Positions 1 through 8,341 of a DNA stretch of 64,000 bases are shown one piece after another. The DNA is taken from positions 3,658,001-3,722,000 of the forward strand of contig NZ_JAUSZZ010000001.1 of the NCBI RefSeq assembly GCF_030818075.1, read 5' to 3'. A program made the translations under genes and the position numbers. How positions within the stretch are numbered: the first letter of the stretch is position 1; each line of letters opens with the position of its first letter. The DNA is from Microbacterium proteolyticum. Its GTDB lineage: Bacteria > Actinomycetota > Actinomycetes > Actinomycetales > Microbacteriaceae. A model generated the notes under the pieces. That model made no database searches. It was not told where the DNA came from and saw nothing but the letters and a program-made list of their open reading frames with translations.

Positions 1-983
1 AGGGTGCGCGGCATCCGGGATCGCAGGATCCACCCGGTCAGCGCGCCGATGCCGATCGGCAGGAGCGCCAGCAGCAGCAGCCACGACGAGGTCGACTCGG
101 GGACCGCGCCGAGCACCGGGATGCCGGGGAGAGCCCCGACCTGCGTCGCGGCCGGCGTGACCGCGGTGTCGGAACCCAGGGAGAATCCGGGGCCGGCGCT
201 GAAGGCCACGGCCCAGAGCACGAGGGTGGGCAGGTACGCCAGCTGCCCCAGGGCGATGACGGTCGCACCGATGCCGTCGGCGTTGCTGGCCTGGTACAGC
301 CCGATCACCTGGGAAGAGCGGGCGATGAGCCCCGCGACGACGAGGACGCCGCCCACGGCCACCAGCCCCAGCGTCGTGAGCGCGAGCCCGCGCACGACGA
401 GCGCGGGTACGTCGGCCCACGCGCTCGGCAGTCGTTCGAGACGGGCGCGCAGGGCGTCGACCGGTCCCTCGTCGCCGACGCGCCACGAGCCGACGAAGGC
501 GCCCGCGAACGAGGGCACGGCGAACAGCAGCGACGGCATCAGGATCGCGAGCCACACCTCGGATGCCACCAGCTCGGCGTTGGCGGTCAGTCCGACGAGG
601 GCGGCGAGCCCCGCGAAGACCGCGGAGCCCGACAACCAGCCGGTGAGGGCGGCCCCCGCCTCCGCCGCGCGAGTGCCCGAGCGGGCGGCGAACAGCGCGG
701 TGAAGGCCGCGAAGGCGAGCGGCGCGAGCGACAGCGTGAACGTCGCGAAGGTCGGATCGATGCCGGTGGCGGCGAGGTAGGTGTCGGGCAGCGTGACCGT
801 GATCGGCACGAGGTGTCCGAGGTGCCACACGGCGGCGGATGCCGGCCACAGGGCGCCCCAGTCGGGGTCTCCCACGCCGAAGACCCACAGCAGGGTGAGC
901 GGCGCGAGGATCACCGCGATACCGCCCGCGGCGGCCAGCACGGCGTCGAGGGCGGCGAGGAGGGCGACGAGTAGGCGATGCAT
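1..983 (-). CDS. DUF6350 (PerM-like) multi-pass membrane protein, 3' end outside window
   Basis: Read directly from the minus strand: an ATG at 983 opens a frame that stays open to the left edge (about 327 residues visible), so the gene is partial at its C-terminus. The product is almost wholly hydrophobic Ala/Leu/Val segments, with roughly eight membrane spans separated by short loops such as RVGDEGPVDALRARLERLP. This fits the DUF6350 family, whose M. tuberculosis member PerM (Rv0955) is a cell-division-linked membrane protein coded just after sucCD. Here sucD lies about 9.8 kb upstream. The TAGGGT hexamer at 995-1000 could be its -10. Family assignment is from sequence character and known synteny; the role is inferred. 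Confidence 0.7.
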   Translation of the reverse strand, partial: MHRLLVALLAALDAVLAAAGGIAVILAPLTLLWVFGVGDPDWGALWPASAAVWHLGHLVPITVTLPDTYLAATGIDPTFATFTLSLAPLAFAAFTALFAARSGTRAAEAGAALTGWLSGSAVFAGLAALVGLTANAELVASEVWLAILMPSLLFAVPSFAGAFVGSWRVGDEGPVDALRARLERLPSAWADVPALVVRGLALTTLGLVAVGGVLVVAGLIARSSQVIGLYQASNADGIGATVIALGQLAYLPTLVLWAVAFSAGPGFSLGSDTAVTPAATQVGALPGIPVLGAVPESTSSWLLLLALLPIGIGALTGWILRSRMPRT

Positions 984-1023
984 GGGCGAGAGGAACCCTA
1001 CCCGCGCCGCCGGAGCCCGCCTC

Positions 1024-1416
1024 TCAGGCGCGGCGGCGACGAGGGAGTCCGCTCCGGGGTGTGAGGACACCCGCCGCCAGGACGACGATGCCCACCAGGA
1101 GCACGATCACCGAGATCTGCAGCACGGCGGCGTCGCCGGCGAGCATCGGGCAGCCCGCCGACGTGTCCTCCCCCTCGCAGGAACGCCACGATTGGAAGAA
1201 GAAGATGATCGCGACCGCGGCGCCGACGGCGGAGAGGACTGCGCCGAAGACGAGGATGCGGGCGCGTCGCGTGAGGCGCCCGGCCCGCGGCGGCGGACTC
1301 ACCGGGGTGACGGGCAGTGACGACCGCCGCTTCGACGAGCCCCGCGGAACGGACCGCGACGGGGTCGGTGGTCCCGGCGCCGACGCACGCCCGGCGGCCT
1401 CGACAGGCTCAGCCAC
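1024..1416 (-). CDS. small two-TM membrane protein, unknown function
   Basis: A 130-residue product if it starts at the GTG at 1416, overlapping the preceding chelatase stop by 8 nt. Residues 1-50 are Pro/Ser/Arg-rich and low complexity. Two membrane helices follow (near residues 54-76 and 98-120), with a short loop between them holding two cysteines (SCEGEDTSAGC), probably extracytoplasmic. It is followed 40 bp later by the DUF6350 gene. The N-terminal AEPVEA is encoded by a copy of the CTGAGCCTGTCGA repeat (1397-1413), so the true start may be further in. I do not recognise a family; the membrane topology is clear, the start is not. Confidence 0.5.
   Translation of the reverse strand: MAEPVEAAGRASAPGPPTPSRSVPRGSSKRRSSLPVTPVSPPPRAGRLTRRARILVFGAVLSAVGAAVAIIFFFQSWRSCEGEDTSAGCPMLAGDAAVLQISVIVLLVGIVVLAAGVLTPRSGLPRRRRA
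1397..1413. repeat. CTGAGCCTGTCGA-type repeat copy
   Basis: The minus strand reads GGCTGAGCCTGTCGAGG here, overlapping the chelatase stop codon. The same core occurs four times, alternating in orientation, in the glycosyltransferase 3' end at 25.99-26.14 kb. This copy is single, without an inverted partner nearby. Confidence 0.55.
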
Positions 1417-2185
1417 CGGCGACGGCGGCACGCTCGGTCGCGTCGAGCGACTCCCCCGCCCCGCGGCCGCCGAAGGGGCAACGCGAGTCGCACCCTGCAC
1501 ACCGGACGCGGGCCCCGCGCGCGCACCGCCAGCGCTCCCACACGACGGCGGCCAGGCGCGGGTCGGCGCCGATCGGCGCCGACGTCAGGTCGGCCTCCGC
1601 CTTCTCGATCACCCGAGAGAAGTGTCCGGGGGCCAGCACGTAGCTGGCGGCCACCGTCCGCTGCCCGGCGGTGCGCGCCGTGTCGACGGCATCCGGGATG
1701 CGGGGTTCGGATGCCGCGGCGTACGCCGTCACGACGGGGCCGGAGATCCCGGCATCCGTCATCAGCTGTGCCATGCGTTCGACGTCCACGACGGCCCCGG
1801 GACGGGTGGAGCCGGCCGCGGCGAGCACGACGGTGTCGGTCGCATCGGCACCGGCGGCGCGGACGCGATCGACGAGGATCTCAGCCAGCACCGGGTGGGG
1901 GCCGAGCGCGCGGGCGATCGGAAAACCGTCGGCGGCCTCCACCAGGTCGACCTCGGTGTGGTAGCCCGTCGACAACAGCAGCGGGACGATGACGATGTCG
2001 TCCGTGCGCGAGCGCGCCTCGGCGACCACGTCGGAAACGTACGGGCCGTGCACGTCGACGTAGGCCTCGAGCACCTCGACGCCCTCGGGCGCGGTGTCGC
2101 GCAACACGTCGAGCAGAGCCCGGATGACGACACGTCCCTCCTCGAAACGGGTGCCATGGGCGCAGGCGATCAGTACCGCGGTCAT
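1409..2185 (-). CDS. sirohydrochlorin ferrochelatase (CbiX/SirB family)
   Basis: A 258-residue CbiX-type chelatase, which inserts Fe2+ into sirohydrochlorin, the last step of siroheme synthesis, in the cytoplasm. Evidence: the N-terminal LIACAHGT strand-loop with the metal-site His, the second conserved region VIVPLLLSTGYHTEVDL, and a repeat of the fold around VVTAYAAASEPRIPDAVD. The C-terminus carries CAGCDSRCPFGG, a Cys cluster of unknown use. The ATG at 2185 shares a base with the hemD stop (TGATG), so the two are translationally coupled. It lies in the nirBD-cysG-hemD set, so Fe rather than Co is the likely metal; that choice is inferred from context. Confidence 0.85.
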   Translation of the reverse strand: MTAVLIACAHGTRFEEGRVVIRALLDVLRDTAPEGVEVLEAYVDVHGPYVSDVVAEARSRTDDIVIVPLLLSTGYHTEVDLVEAADGFPIARALGPHPVLAEILVDRVRAAGADATDTVVLAAAGSTRPGAVVDVERMAQLMTDAGISGPVVTAYAAASEPRIPDAVDTARTAGQRTVAASYVLAPGHFSRVIEKAEADLTSAPIGADPRLAAVVWERWRCARGARVRCAGCDSRCPFGGRGAGESLDATERAAVAGG

Positions 2186-3321
2186 CAGTCCTCCTCGTCG
2201 ATCACGTCGAGCCGATAACCGCGCTTGTAGACGGTGCGGATCAGGTCGAGCCCCGCGAGCGCCTCGCGCGTGCGGGCCACGGCCACCTCCACCGCGTGTC
2301 CGCTGGCCTCGGCGTTCGACAGGGCGGCGATCAGGTCGGCACGAGACACGACGGCGCCGGGGTGGCGGGCGAGCGCGCGCAGGATCTCGACGCCGGTCCG
2401 CGGCAGCGGAAGGAACTCCCCGTCGAGCACGATCCCCGACGACCGGATGCCGAGTCGCCCCGCGGTCGTGCGGATCACCGGCGCCTCGGGACCGCCGTAA
2501 TGCGTCACCACCGAACGCACGAGCGCACCCAGGCGTCCTCGGTCGGGAACAAGAGGGTCGATCCCGACCTCGCGAAGGGGGCCGGCGGTGATCGGACCGA
2601 CAGCGGCGACGAGCACCCGGCCGTCCCGGGCGCGGGATGCCACACCCTCCAGCGCGTCGGCACGTTCGGCGGCGAGGATCCATTCGCGTGCCGCGGGCGC
2701 CGAGGTGAACAGCACGGCGTCGACCTCGCCCCGGGCGACCTGACGCGTGGAGGTGGCGACCACCTCGGCGTCGGGCGGCGGACCCCACCGGTAGATGGTG
2801 AGGCTGGTCACGCGGGCGCCCGCCGCCTCGAACGCCTCGTCGAGGCCGTCCGCGCCGGAGCCGTGGTGCTGCACGGCGACGTGCATGCCGTCGATGCCCT
2901 CGGCGACGAGGAAGTCGCGCAGCTCGGCCGCCGTCTCGCTCTCGGCGACCCAATCGGCCTCGAACCCGGCCTGCTGGATCGCCCCGCGCGCCTTGGGACC
3001 GCGGGCGACGATGCGCGCCCGCTGCAGCACCGCACTGATGTCGTCGTGCAGCCCCGCCTCGTCGGCGGTCTCCATCCAGGCGCGAAAGCCGACGCCCGTC
3101 GTGGCGACGACGACGTCGGGCGGATCATCGACGAGGCGACCCGTCTGCGCGATGAGCTCCTCGTCGTCGACGTGCGGAATGATCGTGAGAGCCGGCGCGA
3201 CGCGCACGCGGGCGCCGTGTCGCTCGAGTGCGGCCGACAGCTCCCCCGACCGCCGGTCGACGGGAAGCAGCACGGTGCAGCCTTGCAGCACCGTGCTGAT
3301 CGTCCGCGGGGGTGCGGTCAC
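2185..3321 (-). CDS. hemD: uroporphyrinogen-III synthase fused to a C-terminal winged-helix domain
   Basis: 378 residues from a GTG at 3321 that overlaps the cysG stop (GTGA). Residues 1-265 are a HemD fold, with VVVATTGVGFRAWMETA, VAVQHHGSGADGL and VLFTSAPAAREWILAAE marking the two Rossmann-like lobes. Residues about 280-378 form an OmpR-type winged helix: EFLPLPRTGVEILRALARHPGAVVSRADLI followed by AVEVAVARTREAL and IRTVYKRGYRL. This fusion is known in actinobacteria; M. tuberculosis Rv0260c is similar and also sits by a chelatase and narK3. It makes uroporphyrinogen III for siroheme. The DNA-binding half may regulate nitrite genes, which is inference. A housekeeping hemD probably exists elsewhere. 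Confidence 0.85.
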   Translation of the reverse strand: MTAPPRTISTVLQGCTVLLPVDRRSGELSAALERHGARVRVAPALTIIPHVDDEELIAQTGRLVDDPPDVVVATTGVGFRAWMETADEAGLHDDISAVLQRARIVARGPKARGAIQQAGFEADWVAESETAAELRDFLVAEGIDGMHVAVQHHGSGADGLDEAFEAAGARVTSLTIYRWGPPPDAEVVATSTRQVARGEVDAVLFTSAPAAREWILAAERADALEGVASRARDGRVLVAAVGPITAGPLREVGIDPLVPDRGRLGALVRSVVTHYGGPEAPVIRTTAGRLGIRSSGIVLDGEFLPLPRTGVEILRALARHPGAVVSRADLIAALSNAEASGHAVEVAVARTREALAGLDLIRTVYKRGYRLDVIDEED

Positions 3322-4550
3322 CCGATCCCCTCGCTCTGGGCGACGGCCACCGGCAGCAGCAGGTCGGCGCGGGCGACCTCGCCGAACACCAGCACCGCCG
3401 GGTTGGCGAGGCGGTGGGTCTCGGCATCCTGGATCGCCGTGCCCAGGGTCGTGCGGATCGTGCGCTGGGCGGGCGTGTGCCCGTTCTCGACGAAGGCGAC
3501 GGGACGCGTCTCGGGGGCGCCCGCAGCGCGGGCGGCGGCGACGAAGCGGGGCAACGCACTCACGCCCATCAGCGCGACGACGGTGGCGCTGTCGTCGCGG
3601 AGGGCGGCGAGTGTCGCCTCGCTCGGCGTCTCCTGACCATTCACGACATGCAGGGTACCTGCCACACCGCGATGCGTGACGGGGATTCCGGCGGCCGCGG
3701 GCACTGCGATAGAGCTCGAGATGCCCGGCACGACCTCGACGGGGATGCCGGCGGCCCGGCACGCGACGACCTCTTCGCCGCCGCGGCCGTAGACGAACGG
3801 GTCGCCACCCTTCAGGCGGACCACCCGGAGGCCCTTCGACGCGCGGTCCACGATGATCGCGTTGATCTCGTCCTGCGGCACGGGGTGGTGCTGGGGCCGT
3901 TTACCGACGTCGATGAGCTCGACGTCGTCGCCCAGCTCGGCGAGCACTCCGGTCGGTCCGAGGCGGTCGTGCACGACCACGTCGGCCTCGGCGAGGAGGG
4001 CGCGAGCACGGACGGTCAGCAGATCGACCGGGCCAGGGCCGCCGCCGACGAGCGCAACACCCCCCACGGGTGTGCGACGTCGGCGGCGGAGCGGAAGGGC
4101 GCCTTCGGCCAGGCGCGAGGCGATGGCGTCGCGCACGGCGACGCTGCGGCGGGGGTCGGCGCCGGCGGTGGAGACGACCCCCACCATCACGTCGCCGCTC
4201 GTGGTCTCGGCGGCGAGGCGTGCGCTGCCCTTGCCGCCGTGCCCGGCGTTGACGCACCACACGCGCCGCGCCTCGGCGGCGTCGACCACGAGGGCATCGA
4301 CGGATGCCGAACCGGTCGCGGTGTGGCAGAACCAGGCGTCGTCGAGGTCGGACGCCTGGAACGGGCGCGCGAGCCATTCGATGTCGCCCGCTGCGGCGAG
4401 CGCGCGGAGGCCGTCGGTCGCTTCGGGGGCGACCACGCGCACCCGTGCGCCGGCCGCGCGCAGCCGCGCGATGCGGCGCTCGGCGACCTGTCCCCCGCCC
4501 ACGCACACGACCAGACGGTCGGTGAGGTCGAGTCCGGCGAGCGCGATCAC
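3318..4550 (-). CDS. cysG: siroheme synthase: precorrin-2 dehydrogenase / uroporphyrinogen-III C-methyltransferase
   Basis: 410 residues, starting at a GTG (4550) that overlaps the nirD stop. Residues 1-150 are the NAD-binding precorrin-2 dehydrogenase module (LVVCVGGGQVAERRIARL). Residues about 165-400 are the SAM-dependent methyltransferase: VALVGGGPGPVDLLT, DVVVHDRLG, RLKGGDPFVYGRGGEE and VVPGISSSIAVPAAAGIPVTHRG are all typical. It converts uroporphyrinogen III to sirohydrochlorin; the downstream chelatase then adds iron. The CysG ferrochelatase function is probably redundant here because a CbiX-type enzyme is coded in the same operon. Confidence 0.93.
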   Translation of the reverse strand: MIALAGLDLTDRLVVCVGGGQVAERRIARLRAAGARVRVVAPEATDGLRALAAAGDIEWLARPFQASDLDDAWFCHTATGSASVDALVVDAAEARRVWCVNAGHGGKGSARLAAETTSGDVMVGVVSTAGADPRRSVAVRDAIASRLAEGALPLRRRRRTPVGGVALVGGGPGPVDLLTVRARALLAEADVVVHDRLGPTGVLAELGDDVELIDVGKRPQHHPVPQDEINAIIVDRASKGLRVVRLKGGDPFVYGRGGEEVVACRAAGIPVEVVPGISSSIAVPAAAGIPVTHRGVAGTLHVVNGQETPSEATLAALRDDSATVVALMGVSALPRFVAAARAAGAPETRPVAFVENGHTPAQRTIRTTLGTAIQDAETHRLANPAVLVFGEVARADLLLPVAVAQSEGIG

Positions 4551-4987
4551 GACGCGCCTCCGTCGATCTTTACGAGCACGTCGCCGTCGCTGACCGCGAC
4601 GGGGTAGACGCCGAGCGAGAGCGGCTCCTTGCCCTGCGTGTCGAGACAGATGCCGGTGCGCAGATCGAAGACCTGCTTGTACATCGGGGAGGCCACGGTC
4701 GGAGCCCCGGCGCGATCGCCGACGATGCCGCGCGACATGATCGCCGCGCCGCTGAACGGGTCGATCTGGTCGGTGGCGTACAGCCGGCCGTCGTACGTGC
4801 GGAACAGCGCGATCTGCCGGCCGCCGAGGAGGGCGGCGGCGCCGCGCTCGACGAGCAGGTCGTCCACGCGGCAGATCCGCACCCAGTCGGCGGCGGCCGG
4901 TGTCGGGGTGTCGACGGCGGGGCTTTCGGCATCCGTGGTCATGGCATCCGTCCTCGTGACGTCGGTCGTGGCATCCAGGATGGTCAT
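4547..4987 (-). CDS. nirD: nitrite reductase [NAD(P)H] small subunit
   Basis: 146 residues; the ATG at 4987 overlaps the nirB stop (ATGA), although an internal Met16 could also serve as start. After a 35-residue Thr/Ala/Asp tail comes the NirD Rieske-like beta fold: DWVRICRVDDLLVERGAA, ALFRTYDGRLYATDQIDPFSG and VASPMYKQVFDLRTGICLD. The Cys/His ligands of a true Rieske cluster are absent, as is normal for this subfamily. It is the small partner of NirB in reducing nitrite to ammonium. Confidence 0.92.
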   Translation of the reverse strand: MTILDATTDVTRTDAMTTDAESPAVDTPTPAAADWVRICRVDDLLVERGAAALLGGRQIALFRTYDGRLYATDQIDPFSGAAIMSRGIVGDRAGAPTVASPMYKQVFDLRTGICLDTQGKEPLSLGVYPVAVSDGDVLVKIDGGAS

Positions 4988-7641
4988 GAGCGCACCGCCA
5001 GCGTCGTGCCGCCGATGAACACGGCGCCCGACGAGCGCTCCTCCGCCGTGGCGGGGCGCGGCTGCCCGCGCTCGGCGACGTACGCGAGAGTGGGGTCGGC
5101 CTTGTCGGGGGCGTTGACGAAGCTCTGGAAGCGCTTGAGCTTCTCGGGGTCGGCGAGGGTGGCGGCCCACTCGTCTTCGTAGTTGTCGATGTGGGCGGCC
5201 ATGGCGCGGTCGAGGTCTTCCGCGATACCGAGCGTGTCGTCGAACACGACGCCCTTGAGCGCCTCGATGCCGCCTTCGTAGTCCTCCATCCAGGGAGCCG
5301 TGCGCTGCAGGCGGTCGGCGGTGCGGATGTAGAACATCAGGAAGCGGTCGATCGCCTGCAGCAGCCCGTCGTCGTCGAGACCCTCGGCGAAGAGCACCGC
5401 GTGGCGCGGCGTGAAGCCGCCGTTGCCGCCGACGTACATGTTCCAGCCGGCCTCGGTCGCGATGACGCCGACGTCCTTGCCGCGGGCCTCGGCGCACTCG
5501 CGCGCGCAGCCCGAGACGCCGAACTTGATCTTGTGCGGCGAGCGCAGGCCCCGGTAGCGCAACTCGAGCTGCACGGCCATGCCGACCGAGTCCTGCACGC
5601 CGTAGCGACACCACGTCTGCCCGACGCACGACTTGACCGTGCGCAGCGACTTGCCGTACGCCTGACCCGACTCGAAGCCGGCGTCGACGAGACGCTTCCA
5701 GATCGCGGGCAGCTGCTCGAGGCGGGCGCCGAACATGTCGATGCGCTGGCCGCCGGTGATCTTCGTATAGAGCCCGAAGTCGCGGGCGACCTCGCCGATC
5801 ACGACGAGCCCCTCGGGCGTGATCTCGCCACCCGCGATGCGCGGGACGACGCTGTACGTGCCGTCGCGCTGGATGTTCGCCATGACGTGGTCGTTGGTGT
5901 CCTGCATCGTCGCGAGCTCGCCGTCGAGCACGTGCTCCGAGTAGAGGCTCGCCAGGATGCTCGCGAGCGCCGGCTTGCAAATGTCGCAGCCGCGGCCCGT
6001 TCCGAAGCGCTCGACGATCGAGGTGAAGGTGCGCAGCTCGGAGATGCGCACGGCGTCGAAGAGCTGCGCGCGGGTGAACGCGAAGTGCTCGCACAGCCCG
6101 TTCGAGACCTCTTTTCCGGATGCCGCGAGCTCGGTCGCCACGAGCTTCTTCACGAGCGTGAAGCACGAGCCGCACGCCGCGCCCGCCTTCGTGCAGGCCT
6201 TGACCTCGGCGGCATCCGCGCAGTCGTGCTCGGTGACGGCCCCGCGGACGGTGCCGGCGGTGACGCCGTTGCACGAGCAGACAATGGCGTCGTCGGGAAG
6301 GTCACCCTGCGGGGCCGGGGCGAGGTCGGACGGCATGAGGTAGGCCGCCGGGTCGCCGCCGAGCGCGCGGCCGACGAGGGGGCGCAACGACGTGTACGCC
6401 GAGGCGTCGCCGACGAGGATGCCACCGAGCAGCGTCTGCGCGTCGTCGCTGAGCACGAGCTTCTTGTAGACGCCCGAGATCGGGTCGGCATAGGTGACGT
6501 CGAGGGCGTTCGGCGTCTCGGCGAAGGCGTCGCCGAAGCTCGCGACCTCGACGCCCGAGAGCTTCAGCTTGGCCGAAGTGTCGAACCCGTCGAACGCGGC
6601 CTCGCCGCCGAGGAGACGGGTGGCGGCGACCTCGGCCATCGCGTAACCGGGGGCGACGAGACCGATCGCCTGCCCGTCGAAGCTCGCGACCTCGCCGATC
6701 GCGAGGATCGAGGGGTCGGAGGTGTCGCAGTTCGCGTCGATGACGACGCCGCCGCGGGCGTCGACGGCGAGCTCCGCAGCGCGGGCCAGCTCGTCGCGGG
6801 GGCGGACGCCGACGGTGAACACGACGATGTCGACGGCCTCCCACGTGCCGTCGCGCAGCTCGAGGCCGATCACAGCGCCGGAGGTGTCGGCATCCACCCG
6901 GGTTGTCACCGACTGCGTGCGCACCTCGATGCCGCGCGCCTCGATGAGCCGCTGCAGCGCCTTCGCGCCGCCCAGGTCGAGCTGCGCCGACATGAGTCGC
7001 TCGTTGGACTGCAGCACGAACGGCGACACGCCCTCGGCCTGCAGCGCACCGGCTGCTTCGAGGCCGAGCAGGCCCCCGCCGACGACGGCGCCGCGGAGGG
7101 GACGACCGAGCTGGGCCGACCGCGTGGCGACCCACTCGCGCATACCGGCGACGTCGTCGAGCGTGCGGTAGACGAAGCAACCGCGGTGGTCGAAGCCGTC
7201 GAGCGCGAGGCGGGCGGCGTAGGAACCGGTGGCGAGCACGAGACGGTCGTAGCCGTAGGTGGAGCCGGCCGCGGTGGTGACGATGCGGCTGGTGCGGTCG
7301 ATCTTCGTGACACGCGCGTCGGTGTGCACCGAGACCCGCTCGTGGTCGAGCACGGCCGGGTCCAGAGCGAGGTCGTCGGGCGTCTTGCCGTTGAAGATGC
7401 CGGTGAGGCCGACGCGGTCGTAGGGGCGGCGGGTCTCGTCGCCGAGCACCGTGATCGACCAGCGACCCTCGGTGTCGCGGCTGGTCAGGCTCTCGACGAA
7501 GCGGTGCGCCACCATGCCCGCGCCGACGACGACGACGGTGCCGGACGACGCGGGGCGGAGCATGCCGTCACCGTAGGCGGCGGACTTTGCGGATGCGTCA
7601 GCGGCGTATTTCGCATCGGTTGCGGGATTCGAGCGGGCCAT
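4984..7641 (-). CDS. nirB: assimilatory nitrite reductase [NAD(P)H] large subunit
   Basis: 885 residues. Domain order: FAD/NAD(P)H pyridine nucleotide oxidoreductase (residues about 35-340; TVVVVGAGMVAHRFVESL, VVGGGLLGLEAAGAL), NirB C-terminal region, BFD-like [2Fe-2S] region (CSCNG ... CTKAGAACGSC ... CDICKP), then the ferredoxin-like and siroheme/[4Fe-4S] halves with SCVGQTWCRYG and GVSGCARECAEA supplying the four Cys ligands. It transfers six electrons from NAD(P)H to nitrite, giving ammonium. It is the first gene of the nirB-nirD-cysG-hemD-chelatase operon. The ATG sits 6 nt after a TAGCGT -10, so the message is probably leaderless, which supports this start over Met27. Confidence 0.95.
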   Translation of the reverse strand: MARSNPATDAKYAADASAKSAAYGDGMLRPASSGTVVVVGAGMVAHRFVESLTSRDTEGRWSITVLGDETRRPYDRVGLTGIFNGKTPDDLALDPAVLDHERVSVHTDARVTKIDRTSRIVTTAAGSTYGYDRLVLATGSYAARLALDGFDHRGCFVYRTLDDVAGMREWVATRSAQLGRPLRGAVVGGGLLGLEAAGALQAEGVSPFVLQSNERLMSAQLDLGGAKALQRLIEARGIEVRTQSVTTRVDADTSGAVIGLELRDGTWEAVDIVVFTVGVRPRDELARAAELAVDARGGVVIDANCDTSDPSILAIGEVASFDGQAIGLVAPGYAMAEVAATRLLGGEAAFDGFDTSAKLKLSGVEVASFGDAFAETPNALDVTYADPISGVYKKLVLSDDAQTLLGGILVGDASAYTSLRPLVGRALGGDPAAYLMPSDLAPAPQGDLPDDAIVCSCNGVTAGTVRGAVTEHDCADAAEVKACTKAGAACGSCFTLVKKLVATELAASGKEVSNGLCEHFAFTRAQLFDAVRISELRTFTSIVERFGTGRGCDICKPALASILASLYSEHVLDGELATMQDTNDHVMANIQRDGTYSVVPRIAGGEITPEGLVVIGEVARDFGLYTKITGGQRIDMFGARLEQLPAIWKRLVDAGFESGQAYGKSLRTVKSCVGQTWCRYGVQDSVGMAVQLELRYRGLRSPHKIKFGVSGCARECAEARGKDVGVIATEAGWNMYVGGNGGFTPRHAVLFAEGLDDDGLLQAIDRFLMFYIRTADRLQRTAPWMEDYEGGIEALKGVVFDDTLGIAEDLDRAMAAHIDNYEDEWAATLADPEKLKRFQSFVNAPDKADPTLAYVAERGQPRPATAEERSSGAVFIGGTTLAVRS

Positions 7642-7647
7642 GCTCAG

Positions 7648-7653
7648 ACGCTA
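7648..7653 (-). promoter_or_regulatory. -10 element of a leaderless nirB promoter
   Basis: TAGCGT on the minus strand ends 6 nt before the nirB ATG, so transcription would begin at or next to the start codon. CGTTACC at 7686-7692 would then lie about 50 bp upstream of the start site. Confidence 0.6.
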
Positions 7654-7848
7654 AGCAGCCGAGATTTCCCCCGCCGTCGCTTCGGCGTTACCCGCCGCGA
7701 ACGTTTCTCTCACGCGCCGGTGCTTTTCGTGTGAGGTTTACGCCCCGGCATCCCCCTCCCCTCTCTCCCTCCGGGCGTGAGTCACCAAGAAATGTCGCTT
7801 CGGCACGCATGGAAGCGACACAACCTGGCGACTCGCGCGCGAGATGGG

Positions 7849-8286
7849 TCAGCGGACGGGGTCGAGCACGAACAGCTCGATGCGCCGGTCGGTCTTCTTC
7901 TGGTACTCGTCGTAGTCGGGCCAGACCGCCACGGCGCGGGCCCACCACTCGTCGCGCTCCGTGCCCTCGGCCTGGTGCGCGTCGTACTCCTTCTTCACGT
8001 CGCCGTCCTGCAGCGCGACGCGGGGGTTCTTCACGAGGTTGTAGAACCACGCGGGGTGCTCGGGAGCGCCTCCCTTGGATGCCACGACCGCGTACTGGCC
8101 CTCGTGCTCGACGCGCATGAGGGCCGTTTTACGCAGTCCCCCGGTTTTGGCGCCGATAGTGGTCAGCACGATGATGGGTACGCCCCGCAGCTCACCGGCT
8201 TCCTGACCTCCCGAGGCCTCGAAGGTCTCGGCCTGGGTGCGGGCCCACTCGCTGGTGCTGGGCAGATACTCTCCTGTGAGCGACAT
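7849..8286 (-). CDS. nitroreductase/deazaflavin (F420)-dependent oxidoreductase, Ddn family
   Basis: 145 residues from the ATG at 8286; a GTG nine bases earlier is the alternative, but TATCGT 7 nt upstream of the ATG favours the leaderless ATG start. Ddn-family marks: [38 protein letters not shown] and [19 protein letters not shown], the split-barrel residues that hold F420H2. Members reduce quinones, nitroimidazoles or enones; the substrate is unknown. It stands alone between nirB and a divergent permease gene. Confidence 0.88.
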   Translation of the reverse strand: MSLTGEYLPSTSEWARTQAETFEASGGQEAGELRGVPIIVLTTIGAKTGGLRKTALMRVEHEGQYAVVASKGGAPEHPAWFYNLVKNPRVALQDGDVKKEYDAHQAEGTERDEWWARAVAVWPDYDEYQKKTDRRIELFVLDPVR

Positions 8287-8293
8287 GTCTCCC

Positions 8294-8299
8294 ACGATA
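8294..8299 (-). promoter_or_regulatory. -10 element of the F420-type nitroreductase gene
   Basis: TATCGT on the minus strand, 7 nt before the ATG at 8286. It decides between the two possible starts of this gene. Confidence 0.5.
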
Positions 8300-8341
8300 C
8301 GTCGGCGTCATCCCCCACCGCCCCGCTTTTCTGGAGCCCCC

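Noticed and set aside
4984..7641. Assimilatory sulfite reductase instead of nitrite reductase
   Set aside because: The FAD/NAD(P)H and BFD-like domains precede the siroheme half and nirD follows directly, which is the NirBD layout.
5191..7734. Plus-strand open frame of 847 codons antisense to nirB
   Set aside because: It is the GC-driven mirror of nirB: composition is Arg/Asp/Glu/Val repeats without any domain, and nirB motifs are complete on the other strand.
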